From Mycolicibacterium nivoides (GTDB lineage: Bacteria; Actinomycetota; Actinomycetes; Mycobacteriales; Mycobacteriaceae): a stretch of 64,000 nucleotides of DNA. A program made the translations under genes and the position numbers. The notes beneath the pieces are model-generated. The model did no database searches and had not been told where the DNA came from. It worked only from the letters and a program-made list of their open reading frames with translations. The stretch spans positions 5,421,705 to 5,485,704 of the forward strand of contig NZ_CP034072.1 in assembly GCF_003855255.1 (NCBI RefSeq), read 5' to 3'. Positions 1 through 7,880 of this stretch are shown in pieces (within the stretch, counting starts at the first letter, position 1; each line of letters begins with the position of its first letter).

Positions 1-1608
1 TCCACCGGTGCCCATACGATCAGCCCCGCACGCACCGAGCCGGCGGTCAGTTTCGACGATCTCAAGGGCTCCCATACCCAGGCCGGCAAGCTCACCGAAT
101 GGCTCAAGCTGTCGCTCGACGAACCTCAACTCCTCGAAACCCTGGGCGCCAAACCGAATCTCGGCGTCCTGGTGACCGGTCCCGCCGGCGTCGGCAAGGC
201 CACCATGGTGCGGACGGTGTGCTCCGAACGGCGATTGGTGGAGCTCGACGGGCCGGAGGTGGGTGCGCTGGCCGCCGACGACCGGTTGAGCCGCGTGTCC
301 GACGCGGTCGCCACGGTGCGCGACGGCGGCGGGGTGCTGCTGATCTCCGACGTCGACGCCCTGTTGCCGGCGACTGCCGCCGACCGGACCCCCGAACCCG
401 TTGCGGCGCTGATCATCGCCGAACTTCGTGAGGCCGTGGCCACCCGCGGCGTGGCGTTCGTCGCCACCTCTGCCGTGCCCGTCGGGGTGGACACCCGCCT
501 GCGGGCACCCGATCTGTGCGACCGGGAACTCGCCCTGACCCTGCCCGATGCCGCCACCCGCAAGGCGTTGCTGGAGGTGCTGCTGCGCGGCGTTCCGGCC
601 GCCGAATTGGATCTGGGCCAGATAGCAGACCGCACACCGGGTTTCGTTGTTGCCGATCTGGCCGCTCTGGTCCGCGAGGGCGCACTGCGGGCCGCGTCAC
701 GGGCCAGCGCCGACGGCAACGCACCGGTGCTGTGGCAGGAGGACCTGACCGGGGCGCTGACCGTGATCCGCCCGCTGTCGAGGTCCGCGACCGAAGAGGT
801 GTCGGTCGGTTCGGTGACGCTCGAAGACGTCGGCGACATGGTCGAGACCAAACAGGCTCTCACCGAGGCCGTGTTGTGGCCGCTGCAGCATCCCGACACC
901 TTCCAGCGCCTCGGTGTCGAGCCTCCGCGCGGCGTGCTGCTGTACGGCCCACCCGGCTGCGGTAAGACCTTCGTGGTGCGGGCGCTGGCCAGTTCGGGGC
1001 GGCTCTCAGTGCACGCCGTCAAAGGTGCTGAACTGATGGACAAGTGGGTCGGCTCGTCGGAGAAGGCGGTGCGCGAGCTGTTCGCCCGAGCGCGCGATTC
1101 GGCGCCGTCACTGGTGTTCCTCGACGAGATCGACGCCCTGGCCCCGCGACGCGGACAGAGCTTCGATTCCGGAGTGACCGACCGCGTGGTGGCTGCCCTG
1201 CTGACCGAACTCGACGGCATCGAACCGATGCGCGACGTCGTGGTATTGGGCGCGACGAACCGCCCTGACCTCATCGATCCGGCGCTGCTGCGACCGGGCC
1301 GGTTGGAGCGACTCGTGTTCGTCGAACCGCCCGATACCGAGGCCCGCCGCGAAATCCTGCGTACCGCAGGCAAATCCATCCCGCTCGCTCCCGACGTCGA
1401 TCTCGACGCCCTGGCTTCTGAGTTGGACGGCTACAGCGCGGCGGACTGTGTGGCACTGCTGCGGGAGGCGGCGTTGACGGCGATGCGCCGGTCCATCGAT
1501 GCCGCCGACGTCACCGCAGCAGATGTGGCCAAAGCGCGTGAGAATGTGCGGCCGTCTTTGGATGCGGCACAGGTGCAGTCGTTGCGGGAGTTCTCCGCCG
1601 GCCGCTGA
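1..1608 (+). CDS. Tandem AAA+ ATPase, CDC48/p97-like (5' end outside window)
   Basis: The reading frame is open from base 1, so the N-terminus lies upstream; 535 codons are visible. Two AAA modules follow one another. Module 1 has a Walker A-like GPAGVGKAT (window codon ~61) and ISDVDAL in the Walker B position (~115). The Thr/Ser after the P-loop Lys is replaced by Ala, and the DE pair by SD, so this module looks inactive. Module 2 is intact: GPPGCGKTF (~315), LVFLDEIDAL (~371) and a second region of homology with GATNRPDLIDPALLRPGRLER (~417) carrying the arginine fingers. Such proteins form hexameric unfoldases or remodelling machines. It matches my recollection of mycobacterial Rv0435c, with the neighbour order Rv0434-Rv0420c following later in the window. 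Substrates are unknown. Confidence 0.9.
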   Translation, partial: STGAHTISPARTEPAVSFDDLKGSHTQAGKLTEWLKLSLDEPQLLETLGAKPNLGVLVTGPAGVGKATMVRTVCSERRLVELDGPEVGALAADDRLSRVSDAVATVRDGGGVLLISDVDALLPATAADRTPEPVAALIIAELREAVATRGVAFVATSAVPVGVDTRLRAPDLCDRELALTLPDAATRKALLEVLLRGVPAAELDLGQIADRTPGFVVADLAALVREGALRAASRASADGNAPVLWQEDLTGALTVIRPLSRSATEEVSVGSVTLEDVGDMVETKQALTEAVLWPLQHPDTFQRLGVEPPRGVLLYGPPGCGKTFVVRALASSGRLSVHAVKGAELMDKWVGSSEKAVRELFARARDSAPSLVFLDEIDALAPRRGQSFDSGVTDRVVAALLTELDGIEPMRDVVVLGATNRPDLIDPALLRPGRLERLVFVEPPDTEARREILRTAGKSIPLAPDVDLDALASELDGYSAADCVALLREAALTAMRRSIDAADVTAADVAKARENVRPSLDAAQVQSLREFSAGR

Positions 1609-1626
1609 GGCAGGTGTGACCGCCGA

Positions 1627-2079
1627 TTACTCGGCCAACGACGCGAGCCGGTCGATCGATCCCTGCAGCTTGTCCGCGGTGGTGGCGCGTGCGCGGATCA
1701 GCCGCTTCTCGTCGTTGAGCTGTGTCCAGTCGTAGGTGTGGGTGACCAGGGTTCGGTTGTCGCTCAAAGGTTCCAGCTCCCAGCGCCACAGATGTCCGGG
1801 CGGCTCCTTCCCGACCTCGGAAGGCCGCCACGCGATACGCCGACCTTCCTCGAACTCGACGACGCGGTTCTCGCGGTTGCCGCCCTGCTTGATCGTCATG
1901 GTGAAGACGTCGCCGACGGCGCGCACCCGCTGCCCGGTGGGAGCTTCGGCCAAGTTCTCATTGCCGTCCCAGCGAGGCTGCTGTGCCGGGTCCGCGATCA
2001 GCTCGAAGATCACCTCTGCCGGTGCGGCGACCTCGCGACTGGCTGCGACGACCTTGGAGACTTCGGCCTTATCATCCAT
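1627..2079 (-). CDS. SRPBCC (START/Bet v1-like) family protein
   Basis: A 150-residue single-domain protein with the usual SRPBCC layout: a first beta strand (SREVAAPAEVIFELIADPAQQPRWDG), a central antiparallel sheet and a long C-terminal helix ending TTADKLQGSIDRLASLAE. Families of this type bind hydrophobic ligands in a helix-grip cavity; the ligand here is unknown. ATG 2079 is preferred over upstream in-frame codons because the earlier residues are Arg/Pro/Ser-rich and unlike the family. It is convergent with the ATPase, 18 bp apart, with no obvious terminator hairpin between them. It is divergent from the membrane protein starting at 2127, so the 47-bp gap must hold both start regions. 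Confidence 0.8.
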   Translation of the reverse strand: MDDKAEVSKVVAASREVAAPAEVIFELIADPAQQPRWDGNENLAEAPTGQRVRAVGDVFTMTIKQGGNRENRVVEFEEGRRIAWRPSEVGKEPPGHLWRWELEPLSDNRTLVTHTYDWTQLNDEKRLIRARATTADKLQGSIDRLASLAE

Positions 2080-2126
2080 GGGCCAGACCATACCCATACA
2101 TCGGCGGGGCGCAGACGAGGGGCGAG

Positions 2127-2840
2127 ATGGAGAAATTCGCGAGACGATTCGGCATTGCGGCGACATTGGCCTTTATTGCAATGTTGGCATTCTGGGCATT
2201 CAGCGCCGCAAAGCAATTGTCACTGGTCACATTGGCCGTAATTATCGGTTTGGCATTGACCAGCATTTACTCGATCTTCATGATGACACAATCGAAGACG
2301 GTGGCATTCCAGGCATCATTCGACGCCACCGGAACCCGACTGCGGCCCGACAAGAGAATAGAAAACAACCTTCGACGACTCATTGTCACCGCGGGCATAT
2401 CGACGTGGTTGATGTTCTTGGCCTGGGTTTTCGGCGTGTTGTATCTCCCCCTCGGCAACGCCCAGCATGTGTTCCCACTCTGCGCCGGAGCGGCCGCGGC
2501 GGTTCTGACGTGGTGTTGGATCAAACTCGTCAGACAAGGCAGCCTCAGCTACCTTTTCCTCACCCCGGAGGGATTCGAATTCTCGACGTTGCGAGAACCG
2601 AAGACCGGGAAATGGGCCGAGGTCGAGAACGTCGCCGACAAGGTGCCCGGTGAAGAGCGCTTCTGGAATCCGATGGTGGTGACGGTGGCCGGCGGCGCAA
2701 CACTGCTGATGGAGGCTCCCGGGATCTACACACCCAAGGGCACGGCCCTCGTCGAGCTGGTCCGGTTCTACTGGCAACACCCCGAACAGCGCGACGAACT
2801 CACCGACGGGCGCGCCGTGGAGAGGCTGCGGGCACTCTAG
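2127..2840 (+). CDS. Membrane protein of unknown function
   Basis: 237 residues. Two hydrophobic hairpins are visible: residues ~9-53 (ATLAFIAMLAFWAF, then LVTLAVIIGLALTSIYSIFM) and ~91-137 (STWLMFLAWVFGVLYL, then FPLCAGAAAAVLTWCWIKLV). They are followed by a soluble C-terminal domain of ~100 residues with a likely beta fold. Four membrane segments therefore seem likely, with the C-terminal domain probably cytoplasmic. ATG 2127 has the purine-rich GGGGCGAG just upstream. The first ~300 bases are visibly more AT-rich than the flanking genes, which could mean relaxed codon choice or transfer. I do not recognise the family. It stands alone between a divergent SRPBCC gene and the EspA-like gene. 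Confidence 0.75.
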   Translation: MEKFARRFGIAATLAFIAMLAFWAFSAAKQLSLVTLAVIIGLALTSIYSIFMMTQSKTVAFQASFDATGTRLRPDKRIENNLRRLIVTAGISTWLMFLAWVFGVLYLPLGNAQHVFPLCAGAAAAVLTWCWIKLVRQGSLSYLFLTPEGFEFSTLREPKTGKWAEVENVADKVPGEERFWNPMVVTVAGGATLLMEAPGIYTPKGTALVELVRFYWQHPEQRDELTDGRAVERLRAL

Positions 2841-2944
2841 GGCGCCTTTCTTACCTGCGGTTTCAGGCGAGATTTGCTGCGAGCCGGGGCCCCGACCCGA
2901 TGTTAGGCTCGGCGCAGCGAAGCTAGTCGACGATCGGAATTCGT

Positions 2945-3730
2945 ATGGGCGTAGGAAGTTTCTATTACCTGCAGGGCAATTACGTCTACGGCATCGCCGA
3001 TCATGCCAACGGCGCGAAGTCGAGCGTGCCATGGGCCATGGCCGGCATCGGAAGCGACCTACTGTCAATGGGTCAGCTCGTCGCCACCGAGGGTGCGGGC
3101 GCACTGGCCAAATCGGCAGCCGCGAGCGGCGCGACGTCCTCGGCCCAGTCCCTGAAGAATTTCGCGAAGGGCGCGGGTACGCCGATCATCAATGCGGGAC
3201 TGATCGCCCTGACCCTGGAAAGCAACATGCTGGGATTCGGCCGGCCCGAGGATGGCGCGCGGTTCACCGAGGGCGCCAACCACTTCGTCGATGCGCACTC
3301 GACCCTGTTGAAATCCGCGCCGCCCGGTGACTGGACCGGCGACAGCTCGACGGCCTACGGCGACAGAAACAAGGAACAACAGGTGCGTGCCGCCGATATG
3401 TCGTCCACCGACTCCGCGATTCAGAAAGTCGTCGCCGCAGAAGCCGACCAGGTCGGCAAAACCCGCGATTTCGTTTCGCAAATGCAGACAATTCTGAGTT
3501 TGAGCATCATTCCGGCCCTCGCCGCCAAAGCCGTCCCCGTCGTCGGTCCCGCGCTTTCGACTGCGATAGAGGTGGCGGCGGTTGCGGGCACCGTGCCCAT
3601 GGCAACAATCCGCTGCCACGAGATGGCCAGTCGTTCCGGAGACAACGCGAGCAAGATCAGGAGCTTGGCCTCGCAATATGAGTCGATCGGTTCGAATGCC
3701 GAGATGCCGGGTGGCGGTTTCGGCAGCTGA
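2945..3730 (+). CDS. EspA/EspE-type ESX (type VII) secretion-associated protein
   Basis: 261 residues, predicted to be an EspA/EspE-family substrate. It opens with an alpha-helical, Ala/Gly-rich stretch (YGIADHANGAKSSVPWAMAG). It carries a WxG turn (GDWTGDSSTAYGDRN, ~residue 125-139) within a long helical hairpin, and then a hydrophobic segment (ILSLSIIPALAAKAVPVVGPAL, ~182-203), the usual EspA/EspE architecture. The next gene is an EspC-like small partner 44 bp downstream, matching the espA-espC or espE-espF pairing known from ESX-1-associated loci. No esx, ecc or espD genes lie nearby, so secretion would depend on an ESX system encoded elsewhere. Family assignment rests on architecture and pairing. 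Confidence 0.7.
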   Translation: MGVGSFYYLQGNYVYGIADHANGAKSSVPWAMAGIGSDLLSMGQLVATEGAGALAKSAAASGATSSAQSLKNFAKGAGTPIINAGLIALTLESNMLGFGRPEDGARFTEGANHFVDAHSTLLKSAPPGDWTGDSSTAYGDRNKEQQVRAADMSSTDSAIQKVVAAEADQVGKTRDFVSQMQTILSLSIIPALAAKAVPVVGPALSTAIEVAAVAGTVPMATIRCHEMASRSGDNASKIRSLASQYESIGSNAEMPGGGFGS

Positions 3731-3774
3731 CACCCCGCCCATCGCCCCGCCCGAATTCGACGAGAGAGCCCCGT

Positions 3775-4083
3775 ATGACACTGACCGTTTCCGAACAGAT
3801 CCGCTCGACCGCAACGGTGCAGGGACAAGCCGCGTCGTTGATCGAGACGGCCAAGTCGGCGCCCGACGGAACGGCAGGCCATGTCTTCCAGACACACGGC
3901 CTGGTGTGCTCCCCGACCGCGATGGCGCTCAAGTCCGCAGAACTGTCCCGCCGCGAAGCAGCCGGGAAGATGCATCTGATCTCGACCGACCTGTCGGTCA
4001 AACTGAACAAGGCGGCCACCGACTACGACCGCACCGACCACCAAGAGGGCGGCAACCTCGACGGTCAGATGCACCCTCGCTGA
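3775..4083 (+). CDS. EspC-like (DUF2580) type VII secretion partner
   Basis: 102 residues, entirely helical in appearance, without signal peptide or membrane segment. The fold suggested is a WXG100-like helical hairpin: helix 1 around residues 5-30, a loop near SPTA, and helix 2 around 48-82. Near the C-terminus lies YDRTD, a Y-x-x-x-D match to the general type VII secretion signal, in the position where EspC/PE/EsxB-type partners carry it. Length (~100) fits the EspC/EspF family. It follows the EspA-like gene by 44 bp on the same strand, so the two are probably cotranscribed and secreted as a heterodimer, as known for other EspA-EspC pairs. Confidence 0.7.
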   Translation: MTLTVSEQIRSTATVQGQAASLIETAKSAPDGTAGHVFQTHGLVCSPTAMALKSAELSRREAAGKMHLISTDLSVKLNKAATDYDRTDHQEGGNLDGQMHPR

Positions 4084-4093
4084 CCCGAATTCG

Positions 4094-4675
4094 TCACACC
4101 GTCAACAACTTCCGGATGGCATCGGCCAAATCCTCTTCCATCCACTCCGGCAACTCGGCATCGTTGGCGTGCCGGCGCACCATCGCATAGGGCAGATCGA
4201 CGACGGCCCGCGACATGGCGTCCATCGTGCGTGCATCGTCATTGCCGTAGATCCCTCGCGCCAACTCGCGTAACCGTTCGATGAGTGGCACGTTCATCGC
4301 TGCCAGCGTCGCAGTGAACTCCGCATCGGGTGCGCCGTCGAGCAGGTCACTCGGCCGGATGGTCAGCAGGAATCGGGCGTCCTCGGGAACCTCACGGGCG
4401 AAGTCCACGGCAGCGACACCCATCGCAACCGCCGCCTCCACCGAGTCGTCCGCGGTCGCCGCCATCGCGCGGGATTGAAACCGCTCCAGCGCCCGCAGCC
4501 AGGCCGCCGTCAGCACCCCGTTGCGATTGCCGAACCGGTGGTACAGCGTGCCCGCCGGGGCCCCGCTGACCTTGGCAATCGCCGCAACGCTTGCCGCCCT
4601 TGGCCCTTCGGCGAGCACCAACGCCCGCGTCGCATCCAAAATCGCGTCGGTTTCATGCTTCCGCGGAGGCGCCAT
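4094..4675 (-). CDS. TetR/AcrR-family transcriptional regulator
   Basis: 193 residues. N-terminal TetR helix-turn-helix: ILDATRALVLAEGPRAASVAAIAKVSGAPAGTLYHRFGNRNGVL (split here as residues ~11-54), with the recognition-helix signature GTLYHRFGNRNGV. The rest is the variable helical ligand-binding and dimerisation domain. It is divergently arranged with two SRPBCC genes, only 21 bp separating the start codons, so it very likely represses that pair and itself from overlapping promoters. The ligand is unknown. The 3' end is convergent with the EspC-like gene, 10 bp away. Confidence 0.85.
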   Translation of the reverse strand: MAPPRKHETDAILDATRALVLAEGPRAASVAAIAKVSGAPAGTLYHRFGNRNGVLTAAWLRALERFQSRAMAATADDSVEAAVAMGVAAVDFAREVPEDARFLLTIRPSDLLDGAPDAEFTATLAAMNVPLIERLRELARGIYGNDDARTMDAMSRAVVDLPYAMVRRHANDAELPEWMEEDLADAIRKLLTV

Positions 4676-4696
4676 GATCTAGTACAGTCCTTCTAT
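4676..4696. promoter_or_regulatory. 21-bp divergent control region between TetR gene and SRPBCC pair
   Basis: Only 21 bases separate the two divergent ATG codons (4675 minus, 4697 plus). The segment and the first codons (TAGTACAGTCC, then TATATGGAAC) are AT-richer than the surroundings. Any promoter and TetR operator must sit here or run into the coding sequences. I see no clean palindrome, so this is inferred from geometry, not from a motif. Confidence 0.35.
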
Positions 4697-5086
4697 ATGG
4701 AACGTTTACCCTATATCGATGAGCATGCCATAACCGTCGACGCCGACGCCGCCACGACATGGGCCGCCGTCCTACGAGCGATGTGCGGCGATCCCGCCCA
4801 ACCGCGCGCCCCATTCGGATTCGCCATCGGCGAGTGCACCCCGCGCCAACGCCTGGTCCTCAAGGGCCGTCACCCGTTCTCGATCTACGAGTGGATCTTC
4901 GAGCTGGACGACCTCGGCCCGCATCGCACCCGGGTGCGCTCACAAACCTGGGCAGCCTTCCCGGGCATTCACGGCAAGATCTACCGCGCCCTGGTGATCA
5001 GTTCGGGCGGCCACGGGGTGGCGGTGCGCCAGGTCCTCAAACGCATTGCGGGACAACTGCGCCCCCGTCCGGACGTACTGGCGTGA
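4697..5086 (+). CDS. SRPBCC-like protein, first of a translationally coupled pair
   Basis: 129 residues. The start is the ATG at 4697; upstream in-frame codons run into the divergent TetR gene. The sequence has the N-terminal strand and helix (DEHAITVDADAATTWAAVLRAM), the antiparallel-sheet portion (RLVLKGRHPFSIYEWIFELDD and RVRSQTWAAFPG) and the C-terminal helix (HGVAVRQVLKRIAGQL) of small polyketide-cyclase/SRPBCC proteins. The stop codon overlaps the GTG of the next gene (GTGA at 5083-5086), showing coupling. It is divergent from a TetR regulator that probably controls it. Biochemical role unknown. Confidence 0.7.
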   Translation: MERLPYIDEHAITVDADAATTWAAVLRAMCGDPAQPRAPFGFAIGECTPRQRLVLKGRHPFSIYEWIFELDDLGPHRTRVRSQTWAAFPGIHGKIYRALVISSGGHGVAVRQVLKRIAGQLRPRPDVLA

Positions 5087-5577
5087 TCCTGAACTGGGGC
5101 GCCACGGCCCAGGAGCGCAACGCCGCCCTGCCGTGCGACGTCCTGACCCCGGCCGCCGCACTCTGCGCCGACCGGGCGGTCAGCATCGACGCGCCCGTGT
5201 CGACCGTGTTCGGCTGGCTCTGCCAGCTACGGGTCGCCCCGTACAGCTACGACCTGATCGACAACTTCGGCCGGCGCAGTCCGCGCACCCGGAACCCGGA
5301 ACTGACCCAGCTCCGCACCGGCCAACGCTTCATGCAGATTTTCACGCTGTGCTCATTCGCCGAAGACGAGCACGTGACGTTGAAAACCGGGAAGGTCGCC
5401 GTCACCTACGCCGTACGGGACTGCGCCGGTGGCACCCGGCTACACGTGCGGGTGCGCTTCGACGGTCCACGGCTAATCGGGTGGGCGATGGCGGCGGGCG
5501 ACGTGGTGATGATGCGAAAGCAGCTGCTGACCCTGCGCGACCTGGCCGAACGGGAAGCCGGCAGAATTACATCTTGA
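5083..5577 (+). CDS. SRPBCC-like protein, second of the pair
   Basis: 164 residues from GTG 5083, chosen because it overlaps the preceding stop in the GTGA pattern. It resembles SRPBCC proteins: CADRAVSIDAPVSTVFGWLCQLRVAPYSYDLIDNFGRR is split between a strand, a helix and the YSYDLIDN signature typical of a mycobacterial SRPBCC subgroup, followed by sheet strands and the C-terminal helix (MRKQLLTLRDLAEREA). Both members of the pair probably bind or protect a hydrophobic molecule and may share the TetR ligand. The downstream promoter for the DUF1707 gene overlaps this stop codon. Confidence 0.7.
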   Translation: MILNWGATAQERNAALPCDVLTPAAALCADRAVSIDAPVSTVFGWLCQLRVAPYSYDLIDNFGRRSPRTRNPELTQLRTGQRFMQIFTLCSFAEDEHVTLKTGKVAVTYAVRDCAGGTRLHVRVRFDGPRLIGWAMAAGDVVMMRKQLLTLRDLAEREAGRITS

Positions 5578-5633
5578 CGCTGACAAGTTGCGGTGGGATA
5601 GTTCAACTAGTCACTGACTAGATTTACGGGAGT
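5574..5633 (+). promoter_or_regulatory. Promoter with 15-bp palindromic operator before DUF1707 gene
   Basis: A sigma-A-like pair TTGACG (5574-5579), 17-bp spacer, GATAGT (5597-5602) places the start near 5609. At 5607-5621 lies CTAGTCACTGACTAG, two perfect 7-bp arms around one central C, so the palindrome covers the predicted transcription start. A CGGGAG ribosome-binding site (5628-5633) precedes ATG 5639. The geometry is typical of a repressor operator of the TetR or MarR type. The repressor is not identifiable; the TetR gene at 4094-4675 is the nearest candidate. Confidence 0.6.
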
Positions 5634-5638
5634 TCGAG

Positions 5639-6088
5639 ATGGCCGACACCGCCTTACACACCGTTGAAACCGCCCGCGCCGGCGACCGGGAGCGGGAACG
5701 CACTGCCAACGACCTCGGCCAGGCCCTCACCCAGGGCTACCTGACCATGCCCGAGTACGAGGATCGGCTGCAGTCGGCGTTCCTGGCCCAGACCACCGAC
5801 GAGTTGCGCGGCCTCGTCGCCGACCTACCCGTCAACCGTCTGCGGCGTCATGATCCCCGACGCCACGCCGCCCAGCAGCGGGCCGCACGGATGAGCGTCA
5901 AGATCCACCTCGCCGCCTACGTGGCCGGATCCCTGCTGATGCTGGGCATCTGGCTGGCCGTCGGGTTCGGCGGTGGCGGCTGGTACTTCTGGCCCGTCTG
6001 GCCGATCATGGGTTGGGGCATCGGCGTTGCGTCACATGCCATTCCGATCTGGGCTCACGGTTCGATGAGCCCGGCGCGGATCGCATAG
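5639..6088 (+). CDS. DUF1707 (SHOCT-like) plus 2TM domain membrane protein
   Basis: 149 residues. Residues ~14-64 form a DUF1707 domain (GDRERERTANDLGQALTQGY, then LTMPEYEDRLQSAFLAQTT and a DELRGLVADLP ending). Residues ~85-140 form a 2TM hairpin (SVKIHLAAYVAGSLLMLGIWL, then WYFWPVWPIMGWGIGVASH). Such proteins are common in actinobacteria; their function is unproven, with roles in envelope regulation suggested. The start is supported by a good ribosome-binding site and a promoter with palindrome directly upstream. Its last 34 bases overlap the convergent response regulator gene. Confidence 0.85.
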   Translation: MADTALHTVETARAGDRERERTANDLGQALTQGYLTMPEYEDRLQSAFLAQTTDELRGLVADLPVNRLRRHDPRRHAAQQRAARMSVKIHLAAYVAGSLLMLGIWLAVGFGGGGWYFWPVWPIMGWGIGVASHAIPIWAHGSMSPARIA

Positions 6089-6702
6089 CGCGTCAGCGCC
6101 AACCGGTCCCGCAGGCCGAGTTTGGCCAGGATGTTGGTCCGGTGCCGGTCCACCGTCTTGGCGCTGATGGTCAGCGTCGCGGCGATCTCGCGGGTCGAGT
6201 ACCCCTCGGCGATCAACTTCAGGACCTCCTCCTCCCGTGGCGTGAGGATGTTGTCCGGCAACTCGCCGCCCTGGCGCGACCGGTGCAGATAGTCACGGAT
6301 CAGCGCCGTCACCGCGCCGGCGTACAGGAACGGCTCCCCGCGCATGGTCGCCCGGCAGGCTTCGAGCAGATCGCGGTCGGCCACCGACTTCAGCACATAG
6401 CCCGACGCCCCGGCCTTGAGCGCCTCGAAGAAGTACTGCTCGTTGTCGTACATCGACAGGATCAGGATCCGCACGTTCGGATGAGTCCGGTTGATCTCAC
6501 GCGCGGCCTGCAACCCGGTCATCCGCGGCATCGCGATGTCGAGAATCGCCAGGTCCACCGGCGTCGTTTCCAGTGCGGTCAGCGCCTCGTGCCCGTCGGC
6601 GGCCTCGGCCACCACCTGCAGATCGGGTTCCGCATCGATGATCATCCGCAGCCCGCTACGGACCAGGGCGTGATCATCGGCGAGCAGGATCCGAGCCGGC
6701 AT
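6055..6702 (-). CDS. NarL/FixJ-type response regulator
   Basis: 215 residues. Receiver domain first: ARILLADDHALVRSGLRM carries the acidic pair, LAILDIAMPRMTGL holds the phosphoacceptor Asp (~residue 55), followed by the switch Thr/Ser and Lys (GYVLKSV). The C-terminal LuxR-type HTH is LTPREEEVLKLIAEGYSTRE, continuing IAATLTISAKTVDRHRTNILAKLG. It lies 1 bp after the sensor kinase stop, forming a standard two-component operon with the kinase first. ATG 6702 is chosen because it begins the receiver domain directly. The 3' end overlaps the DUF1707 gene by 34 bp on the opposite strand, so antisense effects are possible. Confidence 0.92.
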   Translation of the reverse strand: MPARILLADDHALVRSGLRMIIDAEPDLQVVAEAADGHEALTALETTPVDLAILDIAMPRMTGLQAAREINRTHPNVRILILSMYDNEQYFFEALKAGASGYVLKSVADRDLLEACRATMRGEPFLYAGAVTALIRDYLHRSRQGGELPDNILTPREEEVLKLIAEGYSTREIAATLTISAKTVDRHRTNILAKLGLRDRLALTRYAIRAGLIEP

Positions 6703-6703
6703 G

Positions 6704-7684
6704 TCAGGCGCCCCGCAACGGGATGACCAACCGCACTTCGGTGCCCCCACCCGGCGGTGAGCTGATCGTCAGCGCGGCATTCACCAACAGTGCCCGCTCA
6801 CGCATACCGTTGATGCCCGCGCCCTCCCGCATCGGTTCGGTCGCGATACCGCCGCAGCCGTCGTCGGCCACCCGCAGCGTGAGTTCACCTTCACCGGTGT
6901 GCAGATCCACCCACACCTTTCGCGCCCCAGAGTGCCGCGCCACATTGGTCAGCCCCTCCTGGGCGATCCGGTAGCACACCAGCTCGACGTCGGGCTTCAA
7001 CCGGTCCGATTGCAGCGCAATGTGTTTGACCACGGCAATGCCGGATGCCTGGGCGAAGTCGTTGCACAGCGCGTTGAGTGCGCTGTGCAACCCGAGGTCC
7101 TCCAGAGCGTCCGGGCGCAGCCGCCGGGCGATGTCGCGCACCTCGTCGAGACCGGCCCGCACGATCTCCTGTGCGTCGGCGAGTTCGGCATGGATCGACG
7201 CCGGGGCCCGATCGACGGCGCGCTTGAGAGTGAGCAGCGCGACGGTGAGTGTCTGGCCGATCTCGTCGTGCAATTCCCGTGCGATGCGCTGACGTTCGTT
7301 CTCCTGCGCGGCCAACGCCGACGCGCTCGCGGTGGTCCGTTCGGTCTCCAACCGATCGAGCATGGCGTTGAACGACTCGATCAGGTGCTGCAGGTCGCCG
7401 CTGTCACGGCCGTCGACACGGTCGCTGCGCTTGGGCGGATCGACTCGCCGCATTGACGCGGCGAGCCGATCCAGTGGGGCAAGACTCGATCTCAGAAGAA
7501 GTGCATTCGCAGTCAGGATAATCGCCAAACCTACGACCAACACTGGGATTTCGGTGAGTTTTATCCGTGAGGACACCGAGGCCGGGGACAGCGCGAGGAT
7601 CAGGGTGCCCAGCGTGAAGATCAACCCGTTGATCAGGAAGACCCGACGAAACAACGCGGCCGCCGGGGTGCGCGCCGGTTTCAC
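6704..7684 (-). CDS. Two-component sensor histidine kinase (HisKA_3 type)
   Basis: 326 residues from GTG 7684; an extension to GTG 7732 is possible. Two membrane segments (~residues 15-35 and ~48-66) enclose a very short extracytoplasmic loop. They are followed by a HAMP region with LAPLDRLAASMRRVD, then HisKA_3 with the phosphorylated His in RIARELHDEIGQTL, and an HATPase_c domain with N-box-like NVARHSGA and G-box VADDGCGG. The tiny sensor loop suggests that it senses the membrane or an intracellular cue. It pairs with the NarL-type regulator immediately downstream. Target genes are unknown; the divergent CBS and transporter genes are plausible. Confidence 0.88.
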   Translation of the reverse strand: MKPARTPAAALFRRVFLINGLIFTLGTLILALSPASVSSRIKLTEIPVLVVGLAIILTANALLLRSSLAPLDRLAASMRRVDPPKRSDRVDGRDSGDLQHLIESFNAMLDRLETERTTASASALAAQENERQRIARELHDEIGQTLTVALLTLKRAVDRAPASIHAELADAQEIVRAGLDEVRDIARRLRPDALEDLGLHSALNALCNDFAQASGIAVVKHIALQSDRLKPDVELVCYRIAQEGLTNVARHSGARKVWVDLHTGEGELTLRVADDGCGGIATEPMREGAGINGMRERALLVNAALTISSPPGGGTEVRLVIPLRGA

Positions 7685-7880
7685 CCCACCAGCGTGACCT
7701 GGGACCAGCGGTGTTGTCCATACAGGCAACACCCCCCACGGAATGGGTGTCAGCCCCGATGGTCACCTAGCCCCTGGTCACCCACACTGGCAGCCACCGC
7801 CGGAGCCGACATGAAATCGGACCGCCAGCTGGCACTGGCATTGCGCACAGCCGTCCCGAATTGATCGGAGAACGAGGACG

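Noticed and set aside
126..1379. 417-codon open frame antisense to the AAA ATPase
   Set aside because: Ser/Arg-rich shadow frame; both AAA modules are clear on the plus strand.
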